The notes beneath the pieces were generated by a model. That model did no database searches, was not told the DNA's origin, and saw nothing but the letters and a program-made list of their open reading frames with translations. A stretch of 64,000 nt of DNA, from NCBI GenBank assembly GCA_021740995.1, contig JAIOYR010000005.1, positions 1 through 64,000 of the forward strand, read 5' to 3'. Below, piece by piece: positions 14,801 to 21,970 of the stretch (position 1 is its first letter; every line of letters starts with the position of its first letter). The DNA comes from Taibaiella sp. GTDB taxonomy: Bacteria > Bacteroidota > Bacteroidia > Chitinophagales > Chitinophagaceae. The translations under genes were made by a program, and so were the position numbers.

Positions 14801-17767
14801 CAGTCCTGCCGGATTGTAGCTATAGCTAATAGCCCTATTATATGCAGTAGAGCCCGCCCTATTATTGGTAGTGGTTACTGTAGCCGGATTATCCTTATTG
14901 TAAAACTGAGGAGCACCGGTACTGTATGTAAATACCTGCTCAGATATTTCTCGTCCGTACCCAATATCGGTAGTTATCTTATCAGGCTTGCCATAGTTGT
15001 GCAGCGATGGGTAGCTGCCCCCGCCCCCCAGATAGGTGTAAGTGGTTTTTGAGTGCAGATTATTTACATAGTCCTCTGAGGTTTCCTCCCATGGGTATAC
15101 AATATGAATACCACCCGACAATGCGTCTTCATGATAAATAAATTGTTTCTTCGTCAACAAAGTGGTAAAAAGAGGAGGCCACATTGAAACAAATGTTGTG
15201 AATGAACAAGCACCGCATGTAGCTACTGTTATCTCCTTGGGTACTACAGTTTGAAACGTAGTTTGGTCATACTCCTGCCGGCTTTGGCGCAGTGGGTAGG
15301 CATCTTGTACCATTACCCCCTCAAACCCTCTGAAGCCCAGTCCTGTTCGGTGTGCTACACAGCCCCTGTAATAGTATTCCTGATGCTGTAGGGTACGGTT
15401 ATTTATAAGGGACTTTGCTACCTTCATACCGCCACTTCTTATTTCGCTGAATGGGTATCCAATCGTTGCAGTACTGTGCATATAGCTATAGTCCTGAGCC
15501 AAGGGCATATAACTAACTGTTATTGTTTGTCCGCTTGCCGCGAATAAATTGTCATTTTTTTCCACTTTCTTTATCAGGTGTTTCTGTTCATTTTTTCGGA
15601 AGTAATATATAGTGGCAGGAACACCAGATAAGGGGCTCGTAAAGAGAATGTCTGCCTGACCATCTCCATTAAAATCACCTACACTATACAATCGCTCATC
15701 CGGGCTTGAAGGGCTCGGAGAGACGATCTCGGTAGTAAAAGTATTGTTGCCTTTAGAATAGAGTAAAGTGAAACTGGTTCCACTCATTTGAAATATATCA
15801 TCCTTCCCATCACCATTATAATCTGCAATAATATAGTTATGATCAGCAGGCGTTGCGCCTGGGTCAAAAGATGTTTGTAATGGAACTGAGGCAAGACTTT
15901 GCCGGTCAAAACTTGCATCTCCCGTCGAATAATCTATAAACCATTGACCAGATGGGCCGCCTGAGATAGGCTTCCAGGTAAGTATGTCTGTTTTACCATC
16001 ACCATTAAAATCTCCATAGTGAAAAACATCATCCCTGGTTAATAATAACGATGCACCAGTCATTGTCAATGACATTATACCGCTTGTTGGCGTTCCTGAT
16101 GGCCCGCAAGGCATGGGTATAGAATATGTTCGGCATCCCGCACCTAGTCCTGCCATTGTCGCAAATATTTCATCCCTTCCGTCACCATCTATATCTATTG
16201 CTACACAGTCATCCATAGCACCATAAAAGGTAAAGGCTGGTAAACCCAGTACAAATCCATCTCCCACCAATGACCCCATATATGGTGTAGCTGGCCCCCA
16301 GAGACCAATACCCATAAAGGGCTCGAATATCATTACTTGCTTTTTTCCATTTCCTACAAAATCTCCAATTACAACTTTAATTTCAGGAAACGTTATAGTA
16401 GCCAAGGCAGGTGTGCTATGATACAACAGAATAGGCATACCCAAATCTGTACCAGTTGTATTTGCCAAATTCAGGTACACAAGATAGTCCGTAGTATTGT
16501 ATGATATGGTTATCAGGTCATCTTTTCCATCTCCATTGAAGTCAACTTTTGTTGTTTTACTTGCAGGACGACCATCATAAAATCCGGCAACCGACGAAAC
16601 TGCAGGTAGCAATCCAGCCCCCAAGGGACTAAAATTATCCGAATGACTATTCGTATACATTTTATAGTATGGATGTGGTGGGGGGGCTGAAACTGCCAGT
16701 GGGTGTGTCCCTCCTGGATCGATTGTCCTTACATGATAAATATCCGAAAAACCATCTCCATTAAAGTCACCAACACTTGGCACAAACCCGATATCATGAA
16801 ATAAATTGGTAGTACCGGTTGTTAACGGTAGTGCAGTAGTGCCATAAATAAATTTCGTTTCAGGAAAAAAGCTACCTCCTCTGCCTAATTCGGTTACCGT
16901 CTCGAGATGAGTATAAAAGTCCGGAGCAGTAGGTGCAGCAGTATATCCCATTACATATCTGTGTTCCAATGTTCCTGCATGTTTTATCTCCACCTGATCA
17001 AGCTTATAATTAGCTCTTACTTTGCTTCCACCTACATAGCCAAAATTCGCATCGGTTCTTGTGGTGTAGATGAAATTCACCTCCTCTGAAGCTGCCGCAA
17101 ATGTTACATTGTTACCACCATATAAAATCTGTGCTATCGTATTTTCTCCTGTTATTAGGTCATTAGCATAAATAAACGATATATAATTTCCCGTCCTGTC
17201 GCGAACAGTATTGAGTGCCCAGGTATGCACTTCTCCTGCAGCAATTGCGCTTCCGGGTACAACAAACTTTGAATTTGATGAGTTCCCATATTCATAAACC
17301 ATGCCATCATTGTTTTCCACAATGAAGTGGTCGGGACCACTACCGGAACTACCTACAGATGTAATCCTTGAAAAGCTCTTACTGTAAGTTTCAAAATTTC
17401 CGGGTGTAGTTTGAGAAAGGCGACTGCCGTCTAATGCGTAAATATCATTTACAAAACCCACAGGATTTACTCCGCCATTGTGATGAATATCGGAAGGGAT
17501 GCGGCTAATTGCTGACAACCCAGCTATATTCCAGCCCATACCTAACACGCCATTACCTGCCTGACTATTGTAGGTGATAGCAAGTTGTGGAACAAGGTCT
17601 TTTATCCCTGGCAATAATGCAAGCGGTATTGAATAGGTGAATGCGCCTGATGACGAGACGTTTGGTGTACCAGCCATAGACCCGGCTACAAGCTGAGCTT
17701 TTGATGCTGTAAATGCGCAGATAAAAGATAGTAAAAGCAGGTTTGCTTTAAATAAGAAATATTTCAT
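11573..17767 (-). CDS. SpvB/FG-GAP/RHS polymorphic toxin with C-terminal GIY-YIG nuclease
   Basis: This 2064-residue exported protein has, in order: a signal peptide (MKYFLFKANLLLLSFICAFT, cleaved near SKAQ), an SpvB-type N-terminal domain (SSGAFTYSIPLALLPG), about seven FG-GAP/VCBS-like repeats with DFNGDGxxD calcium-type loops (roughly residues 325-715), a TcdB-like middle region, many YD repeats, and the RHS core end (LYDPLIGRMFSVDPYI ... YSYCNNNPLKYTDKDGNEP, about residues 1780-1815). A variable pre-toxin segment and a GIY-YIG domain follow. By analogy with RHS/Tc proteins the YD repeats form a cage around the toxin tip. The ATG at 17767 was chosen over 17824 because it directly precedes the signal peptide. 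No T9SS sorting domain is present. Confidence 0.93.
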   Translation of the reverse strand: MKYFLFKANLLLLSFICAFTASKAQLVAGSMAGTPNVSSSGAFTYSIPLALLPGIKDLVPQLAITYNSQAGNGVLGMGWNIAGLSAISRIPSDIHHNGGVNPVGFVNDIYALDGSRLSQTTPGNFETYSKSFSRITSVGSSGSGPDHFIVENNDGMVYEYGNSSNSKFVVPGSAIAAGEVHTWALNTVRDRTGNYISFIYANDLITGENTIAQILYGGNNVTFAAASEEVNFIYTTRTDANFGYVGGSKVRANYKLDQVEIKHAGTLEHRYVMGYTAAPTAPDFYTHLETVTELGRGGSFFPETKFIYGTTALPLTTGTTNLFHDIGFVPSVGDFNGDGFSDIYHVRTIDPGGTHPLAVSAPPPHPYYKMYTNSHSDNFSPLGAGLLPAVSSVAGFYDGRPASKTTKVDFNGDGKDDLITISYNTTDYLVYLNLANTTGTDLGMPILLYHSTPALATITFPEIKVVIGDFVGNGKKQVMIFEPFMGIGLWGPATPYMGSLVGDGFVLGLPAFTFYGAMDDCVAIDIDGDGRDEIFATMAGLGAGCRTYSIPMPCGPSGTPTSGIMSLTMTGASLLLTRDDVFHYGDFNGDGKTDILTWKPISGGPSGQWFIDYSTGDASFDRQSLASVPLQTSFDPGATPADHNYIIADYNGDGKDDIFQMSGTSFTLLYSKGNNTFTTEIVSPSPSSPDERLYSVGDFNGDGQADILFTSPLSGVPATIYYFRKNEQKHLIKKVEKNDNLFAASGQTITVSYMPLAQDYSYMHSTATIGYPFSEIRSGGMKVAKSLINNRTLQHQEYYYRGCVAHRTGLGFRGFEGVMVQDAYPLRQSRQEYDQTTFQTVVPKEITVATCGACSFTTFVSMWPPLFTTLLTKKQFIYHEDALSGGIHIVYPWEETSEDYVNNLHSKTTYTYLGGGGSYPSLHNYGKPDKITTDIGYGREISEQVFTYSTGAPQFYNKDNPATVTTTNNRAGSTAYNRAISYSYNPAGLVANMKTDPGTPHENSITYNYDAWGNVTSEASIVAGTASVTNTYAYSADHRFQTQKTNTLGHTESYTHDAWGNVLTATNINGVVTTNTYDGFNRLITSINSATPTITATTAYHWANALGECPTGIFSLAIEKTVTGITGSDLEFYDYSGKVRRSVSNGFDGTRIFSDAEYNPDGTISAAYLPRYLSTAPESTAYTYDVMGRLESEVSPVTGTTNYSYAPISLSTAWALAGMRINAVNTLTTRSKETTTDASGKTVEITDCGISTVKKQYNSNGNISETIANGILTLYNYDAYGNLDNELAPNKNYTDYAYDNRNRMVSKTDGNSITTNYQYDALNRVTAKNGPGEAFTYTYDGGGLSTYGNLTMATGPMASTSALYSYDVYSRLLSSTETISGVSFATYHTYDNYGRSLTTTYPDGNVVRKEYNNQGYLHGLWAVGHGIPLSLVPDIPLWYKVSENVFGQTTSISLGFDPSVTISASTTSPAPIFLIPMMYNHTHSYNAHGFLTASQLSTPSAIFNSKTYTFSEPTADLLQINDVLHSKSESFTYDALDRLTTVTQFGLMVPTGTKTFEYADNGNMTKKSDISTYDWNYDKYAVTVIPMNGSVMPAVIPSFTQTATYTSFDKVAALIEGTKSINFAYNTEEQRGRAQYYTGPTLTRTRYYAENYERTITPGGTQQISYVMAEGKPVAMFVTNGLTGPSDIKYIGTDHLGSITEILNSTGSLDEQRSYDAWGRMRDPGTWVPYTATTTPLTDYDRGYTGQELLKDFNVINLNGRLYDPLIGRMFSVDPYISNPDNAQTYNIYSYCNNNPLKYTDKDGNEPISASILIVAGLIGGTMNAVNNWDKITDLKSFGSYFGVGAISGAASVFNPWAGGAMALAGNVALDASTNNLPDKNDIIDIVEYGGTQLLNATSVAGAGPMARAGMDLAVKWGWKQTVTGGSNQTVYVEGIGYTFAQTPILSATKVSTSTLVQSGAAAMASNAGKYSVYLGIDKFDVIRYVGMTGRDAAIRFGEQLASGTSKSALRYKILDGATNLSKTEARIWEQKLINQYGLGKNGGQLFNKINSISPKKWWLFGIH

Positions 17768-17802
17768 GGTTTGTGTTTGTGATATTTGTAAGTTGATAGG
17801 TT

Positions 17803-18261
17803 TTACATTTTTATTACACGCCACACCTTGGCAGATTTTTCATTTAGGTAATAGTTTACCAGATACGTGCCGGGTGTAAGCCTTGCAAATGGCACTACAT
17901 CCGTAGCCTGTGAGAACTGCTGTGATACAATTGTTTTACCCTGAATGTCAGATACTGTTACCAGAGCCTTATCGGTTTGTTTCCAAGTTCTGTTGTTTAT
18001 TGTTAGGTCTGTATTGGTGGGGTTGGGGTATGCATCCAGCATTATCTCATCACCCACTACAATTGCGTCTATCGGGTTATCACCTTTTAGTGAATCTAAT
18101 TGAGCAGGTCTACAGCCTATACATACCATATCCATTCTTCTTACTATCCTGTTGCCCACTCCATCATACTCAAATTTCGCACCTGGTACCCAAGTCTGAG
18201 CAGTACATTCTCCAATTGCGAGGCACCATAAAATGATGAGGGCAAATAATAATGTTTTCAT
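17803..18261 (-). CDS. Small T9SS sorting-domain protein paired with the RHS toxin
   Basis: This 152-residue protein has a signal peptide (MKTLLFALIILWCLAIGECTAQ), a short segment with the RHS-like motif FEYDGVGNRIVRR (residues 30-42), a linker with two cysteines (CIGC), and a complete T9SS type A sorting domain (LDAYPNPTNTDLTINN ... LTPGTYLVNYYLNEKSAKVWRVIKM). There is no room for another domain. It ends 35 bp before the RHS start on the same strand. Because the RHS protein lacks a sorting domain, I infer the small protein may act as a trans-acting secretion or surface partner, or be the detached tail of an ancestral RHS protein. Confidence 0.85.
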   Translation of the reverse strand: MKTLLFALIILWCLAIGECTAQTWVPGAKFEYDGVGNRIVRRMDMVCIGCRPAQLDSLKGDNPIDAIVVGDEIMLDAYPNPTNTDLTINNRTWKQTDKALVTVSDIQGKTIVSQQFSQATDVVPFARLTPGTYLVNYYLNEKSAKVWRVIKM

Positions 18262-18277
18262 TTTTCATATTTTTTTA

Positions 18278-18285
18278 CAAACGTA
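18278..18285 (-). promoter_or_regulatory. -7 box upstream of the RHS operon
   Basis: The minus strand reads TACGTTTG, a TAnnTTTG match, 16 nt before the ATG of the small T9SS-domain gene. No -33 element is evident, so this is a partial match. Confidence 0.4.
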
Positions 18286-18828
18286 GTCTAATTAATGTTA
18301 CTTTAGTATTATCTTCATATAATTATTATTCAGTAATATTTCTATGTATTTAACTAAGTTTCTTTAATAGATTGTTATCAATTTTGCATGGCGCAGGAGT
18401 GAATAGCTAAAAAGTCATGATAGAGTTCTTAATTCGGCACAGTTTTTGTTGTATTTCAGGTGTACTGTTACGCCTAAGAATTTTTCAATCTATTGGGGAT
18501 CCAGCAACACTTGAAGTCACAAATTCCACTTCGAATAGCAGACTGTTCGCTGATAGATAATTGACAGCTAAGTATTTACACCGTAATATGTATATCTCAG
18601 GCTCAGCAAATAGTCGGAAAAAGTCGGAAAAAAGGCGTTCCGGTTCTCCGTTCTATTGGTTAGGTATCAATATCATTTTTCTGGTATTGCGAGCTCTGAC
18701 ACTATACCTTCAGAGCTCCCTGCTAGGATATCAGAGTTAAATAAAAGTGAGCAGTTTGAAATCAGGATTAATGATTGCAAATAACGTAACATCTCCCTTT
18801 AGGGTCGGGGTTTTCTCGCGCATTTTTT

Positions 18829-18935
18829 TGCGCAAAAACACCAGAGTGCGCAACTTTTGCGCAAGAATTTCGACACAACTACTTGATAATCAATAAAACA
18901 CCCAAAAAAATAAAAAGTAGCAGAAAATTGCGCAA
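18829..18935. repeat. Four TGCGCAA repeats upstream of the thioredoxin-fold gene
   Basis: TTGCGCAA at 18829, 18857 and 18928 and TGCGCAAC at 18847 are spaced 18, 10 and 71 bp apart. Two of the copies (18847 and 18929) share the longer unit TGCGCAACTTT. The arrangement resembles multiple operator half-sites or a remnant of a short dispersed repeat. Confidence 0.6.
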
Positions 18936-18969
18936 CTTTATGTTTTAATAAGCATCCACCGTATAGTAT

Positions 18970-19521
18970 ATGAGAAGAATAATCTTTTTGTTATGTATAA
19001 GCCTGTCTGCCGCAGTCAATACCTTCGCGCAAATGGGCAAATCTATGCCCATCCCACCAGACCCCACCCGCAACCGCGATAGCCTGCCATATAAGCTTAA
19101 TCCCATGTTGCCGGCATTTAATATCATGCTGTCAGATAGTAGTACACTCTTTAATACCTTCAACATCCCGCGTGGCAGAAAGGTCGCAATCATGGCTTTT
19201 TCGCCAGATTGCAAGCATTGCGCCCACCTTACTCAGGCACTCACTGCAGGCATGGACTCGCTTAAGGATATTGATTTTTATATGGTCACCCCATCCCGCG
19301 ATTTTACTGCTATCCGCAAGTTTGCTAAAGAACATCAATTAGATAAATACCCAAATATCAAAGCCATCGGCTGCGACTACGAGATTTTCTTCTTATACCA
19401 TTTTGGTAGTTTTCGCATACCGGATATAGCACTATTCGGCAAAGACCGGAAGTTGTTAGCACTCCTGGAGTCGGATATTACAGTCTCACAAATTTATGAG
19501 GCAGCACACCGGCAGGATTAA
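18970..19521 (+). CDS. Exported thioredoxin-fold protein with CKHC site
   Basis: This 183-residue protein has a signal peptide (MRRIIFLLCISLSAAVNTFAQ) and a thioredoxin-like fold with a redox-type motif Cys81-Lys-His-Cys84 in AFSPDCKHCAHLTQAL, followed by a typical cis-proline region (FGSFRIPDIALFGKD). It is related to TlpA/AhpC-type periplasmic oxidoreductases. The CxxC is intact, so thiol-disulphide exchange in the periplasm is likely; the partner is unknown. It stands alone, with the TTGCGCAA repeats immediately upstream and a terminator shared with the convergent DUF1579 gene downstream. Confidence 0.8.
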   Translation: MRRIIFLLCISLSAAVNTFAQMGKSMPIPPDPTRNRDSLPYKLNPMLPAFNIMLSDSSTLFNTFNIPRGRKVAIMAFSPDCKHCAHLTQALTAGMDSLKDIDFYMVTPSRDFTAIRKFAKEHQLDKYPNIKAIGCDYEIFFLYHFGSFRIPDIALFGKDRKLLALLESDITVSQIYEAAHRQD

Positions 19522-19526
19522 CACAC

Positions 19527-19556
19527 AAAAAAATGCCACCCCTAAGGAGCGGCATT
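19527..19556 (-). terminator. Intrinsic terminator of the DUF1579 gene
   Basis: The stem AATGCC / GGCATT (19532-19537 with 19551-19556) is followed on the minus strand by seven T, and lies 22 bp beyond the stop of the minus-strand lipoprotein gene. Confidence 0.7.
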
Positions 19557-19578
19557 AAGAGATAACAGGAACTGATTA

Positions 19579-20226
19579 TCAGATCCTCGTATATTTTATA
19601 GCCATGGTTTTGCGCTCAGTGCCACCCATCGGGGTTTCAAACATTTCCATTTCCATAGTATTGTTGTCTATGGTCTTCAGTGTTTGCCTTATGCTCTTTT
19701 CAGTACGGGTGCCGGGGTCAATGGTTGTACCCTTTAGCTCGATAGTTTTTGTAGCCTCATTATAGGGGCCTTCCATATACATAATGCCGGTACCCATATT
19801 GTCTATCCAGGTACTCATCACAATGTTTTTTCCGTTGTCATACCCTGTATAGCCCATACCTTCAAATGGCATACCCATCATGTCGGCTTTGTAGATAGAT
19901 TGCTGATAGCGGCCGCCCAGCACCATTTTGTTTTCACAGGTGCCTTTGCTTACTTGTGGCGGTGCATCCGGTGCCATCCAGAATGTCATTTCGGCATTCC
20001 ATTTGCCATCCTCGCTGGCTATGGCTTTGTGCGCTTCACCGGGAGTGCTGTATTCCATCCAGTTCTTTGCCATGGTTGCAGAGTCGGGCATTGGTGGTGG
20101 TGGGGTAGCAGCCGCTGCTGCAGTAATATCAGCTGCCGGTGCTGTGGCTGCTGTGTTGTCACTGGCATTGTTGCAGGCAGTAATCCCAACAATTGCAATT
20201 GCAAGTAGAATAGAGTTGTGTTTCAT
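19579..20226 (-). CDS. DUF1579-family lipoprotein
   Basis: This 215-residue protein has a lipoprotein signal peptide with lipobox ITAC (Cys16-18 region of MKHNSILLAIAIVGITACNN), an alanine/threonine/proline-rich linker (TAAAAATPPPPMPDSAT), and a DUF1579 domain (GEAHKAIASEDGKWNAEMTFWM ... LGGRYQQSIYKADMMGMPFEGMGYTGYDN). DUF1579 is a lipocalin-like beta-barrel fold of unknown function. The frame extends to 20337, but the ATG at 20226 starts directly at the signal peptide. The gene is monocistronic by spacing. Confidence 0.85.
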   Translation of the reverse strand: MKHNSILLAIAIVGITACNNASDNTAATAPAADITAAAAATPPPPMPDSATMAKNWMEYSTPGEAHKAIASEDGKWNAEMTFWMAPDAPPQVSKGTCENKMVLGGRYQQSIYKADMMGMPFEGMGYTGYDNGKNIVMSTWIDNMGTGIMYMEGPYNEATKTIELKGTTIDPGTRTEKSIRQTLKTIDNNTMEMEMFETPMGGTERKTMAIKYTRI

Positions 20227-20601
20227 AATTTTTTTTTTGCAAAGGTAAATGATAAATAACAAAATAGTCAATTGTAATTTTCTTTTACCATTGCGTCCTT
20301 TTTTGTTCACAAAAGTCAGGCATGTAGCAGCACCCAAGGTCGGTAGCTCCTTGTCCGGTCTGTATTGCTGTGTGCATTGTGCAAGTGGAACCTGAGTAAA
20401 AGGTTAGTTGTATTGCCGGTATAGTTTTTTGGGTGTGTAACAGAGTATAGGATATAGACGAACAGAAAGAATAATAGACTCAATAGTCATAGCAAAAAAA
20501 TGGTTTTTCGTTTATGTGGATTTATCATGTAAATTATCATAGTAACGCTTACTTTTGCCCTCAGAAAGCGAAATTCGTTTTCTTTCATCATTACCATTTT
20601 T
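20227..20601. other. Divergent intergenic region, DUF1579 gene / transketolase gene
   Basis: This 375-bp AT-rich gap holds a TACTTTTG box at 20550-20557 that fits a -7 element for the transketolase gene, with no clear -33 element. Nothing else is recognised. Confidence 0.5.
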
Positions 20602-21564
20602 ATGTTGCAGGATATACAGATACTGAATGAAAAAGAAACCCGTGGTGGTTTCGGCGAGGGAATACTGGAGGCAGGCCGTCGCAATCCTAATGTAGTAGCA
20701 CTTACTGCAGACCTCGCTGGCTCGCTGAAGCTAAATGCTTTTATGAAGGAGTTTCCGGAGCGGTTTGTACAATGTGGTATAGCCGAGGCTAATATGATAG
20801 GGGTGGCTGCTGGGCTCACTATAGGTGGTAAAATACCATTCACCACTACCTTTGCCAACTTCTCTACATCTCGTGTGTATGACCAGATACGCCAGTCTGT
20901 AGCTTATAGTGGCAAGAATGTGAAGATATGTGCATCTCATGCTGGGCTTACATTGGGCGAAGATGGTGCTACCCATCAGGTTTTGGAAGACATAGGCATG
21001 ATGAAAATGCTACCCGGCATGACCGTTATAGTCCCATGCGATTTCAACCAGACCAAAGCAGCCACAATAGCAGTAGCTGAATACGAAGGTCCTGTGTACC
21101 TGCGCTTTGGCAGACCAAAGTGGCCCAACTTTACTGCCGAAAATCAAAAATTCGAGATAGGTAAGGCACAGGTGCTGGCAGAGGGTACAGATATAACCAT
21201 TTTTGCTTGTGGACACCTGGTATGGCTGGCAGTAGAAGCGGCTAAAGCACTGGCTGAAAAAGGAATTTCGGTAGAACTGATAAATATACACACTATTAAG
21301 CCACTCGACGAGGCGGCAGTAATAAAGTCTATCAGCAAAACCCGCTGCATTGTCACTGCTGAAGAACATCAGATAAATGGCGGCCTTGGCGATAGTATAG
21401 CCAATGTAGCCGCAAGAGAGTGCCCGGTACCGCATGAGTACGTAGCAGTTATGGATACATTTGGCGAAAGTGGCACACCAAAACAGCTATTGGATAAATA
21501 CGGCCTTACTGCGGCTAACATCATAGCGGCGGCTGAGAAAGCTTTGGCGAGAAAGATTGGATAA
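20602..21564 (+). CDS. Transketolase C-terminal subunit (split transketolase)
   Basis: This 320-residue protein corresponds to the pyrimidine-binding and C-terminal domains of transketolase. Recognisable blocks are RGGFGEGILEAGRRNPNVV, the cofactor-activating glutamate in QCGIAEANMIGVAAGL (near residue 73), SHAGLTLGEDGATHQVLEDI, and the C-terminal TAEEHQINGGLGDSIAN. In split transketolases the N-terminal subunit binds the thiamine diphosphate phosphates, and the two halves form the active heterotetramer of the pentose phosphate pathway. The matching N-terminal gene usually lies directly upstream, but here the upstream neighbour is a divergent DUF1579 gene, so the partner must be elsewhere. 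Confidence 0.92.
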   Translation: MLQDIQILNEKETRGGFGEGILEAGRRNPNVVALTADLAGSLKLNAFMKEFPERFVQCGIAEANMIGVAAGLTIGGKIPFTTTFANFSTSRVYDQIRQSVAYSGKNVKICASHAGLTLGEDGATHQVLEDIGMMKMLPGMTVIVPCDFNQTKAATIAVAEYEGPVYLRFGRPKWPNFTAENQKFEIGKAQVLAEGTDITIFACGHLVWLAVEAAKALAEKGISVELINIHTIKPLDEAAVIKSISKTRCIVTAEEHQINGGLGDSIANVAARECPVPHEYVAVMDTFGESGTPKQLLDKYGLTAANIIAAAEKALARKIG

Positions 21565-21696
21565 GAAGTGAATCAAATGCTTTTAAAAGTATCGAGTAGT
21601 TATCCGCTTTTCTGTGTTATTTCATGGAATGCAATCTGATATGCGTATAACAAAACAAAAAATGAAAACAACCCGCAATAATTGCAATTAGTTATT

Positions 21697-21704
21697 TACC
21701 TTTG
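21697..21704 (+). promoter_or_regulatory. -7 box of the tRNA-Met gene
   Basis: TACCTTTG matches TAnnTTTG and ends 15 nt before the first base of the tRNA, a fitting distance for a short 5' leader. The -33 element is not obvious. Confidence 0.5.
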
Positions 21705-21719
21705 CAATCCGAAATTTCC

Positions 21720-21793
21720 GGCGAGGTAGCTCAGGTGGTTAGAGCACAGGATTCATAACCCTGAGGTCGGGAGTTCAAATCTCCTCCTCGCTA
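21720..21793 (+). tRNA. tRNA-Met (anticodon CAT), probably elongator
   Basis: The 74-nt sequence folds as a full cloverleaf: acceptor GGCGAGG / CCTCGCT, D-arm GCTC-AGGTGGTTA-GAGC, anticodon loop TTCATAA with anticodon CAT, and T-arm GGGAG-TTCAAAT-CTCCT. The first acceptor pair is G1-T72 and the discriminator is A. The initiator features (C1xA72 mismatch, three G-C pairs below the anticodon loop) are absent, so it is an elongator Met or, less likely, a lysidine-modified Ile tRNA. The bottom anticodon-stem pair is an A-C mismatch. CCA is not encoded. Confidence 0.95.
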
Positions 21794-21795
21794 CT

Positions 21796-21822
21796 AAAGC
21801 CCCTCATTGAGGGGCTTTTTTA
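21796..21822 (+). terminator. Intrinsic terminator of tRNA-Met
   Basis: AAAGCCCCTCATTGAGGGGC followed by six T is a strong GC stem with a U-tract, beginning 3 nt after the tRNA. Confidence 0.92.
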
Positions 21823-21970
21823 ATTTATGGGTATTGATTTTTGTTCTATGCAGGAAATGCATGTTCCAATCTGCTAAATACTTTATTGGTAGCTTAAGGC
21901 TTTCGAGGCAGTTAAGTCTATTATTTAGACCAGGATTAAGAGTCTATAAAATATCCCAATTCAGATATTA

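Larger units (their letters stand above)
18262..18969. other. 708-bp intergenic region with clustered TTGCGCAA palindromes
   Basis: This is the longest gap without an intact gene or recognisable remnant. It is AT-rich and separates the divergent RHS operon and a thioredoxin-fold gene. I found no open frame of interest. Near its right end, within about 110 bp, the palindrome TTGCGCAA occurs three times (18829-18836, 18857-18864, 18928-18935) and a TGCGCAAC variant once (18847-18854). A short direct repeat AGTCGGAAAAA lies near 18612-18632. Confidence 0.7.

Noticed and set aside
21720-21793. Initiator tRNA (fMet)
   Set aside because: It lacks the C1xA72 mismatch and the three G-C pairs next to the anticodon loop.
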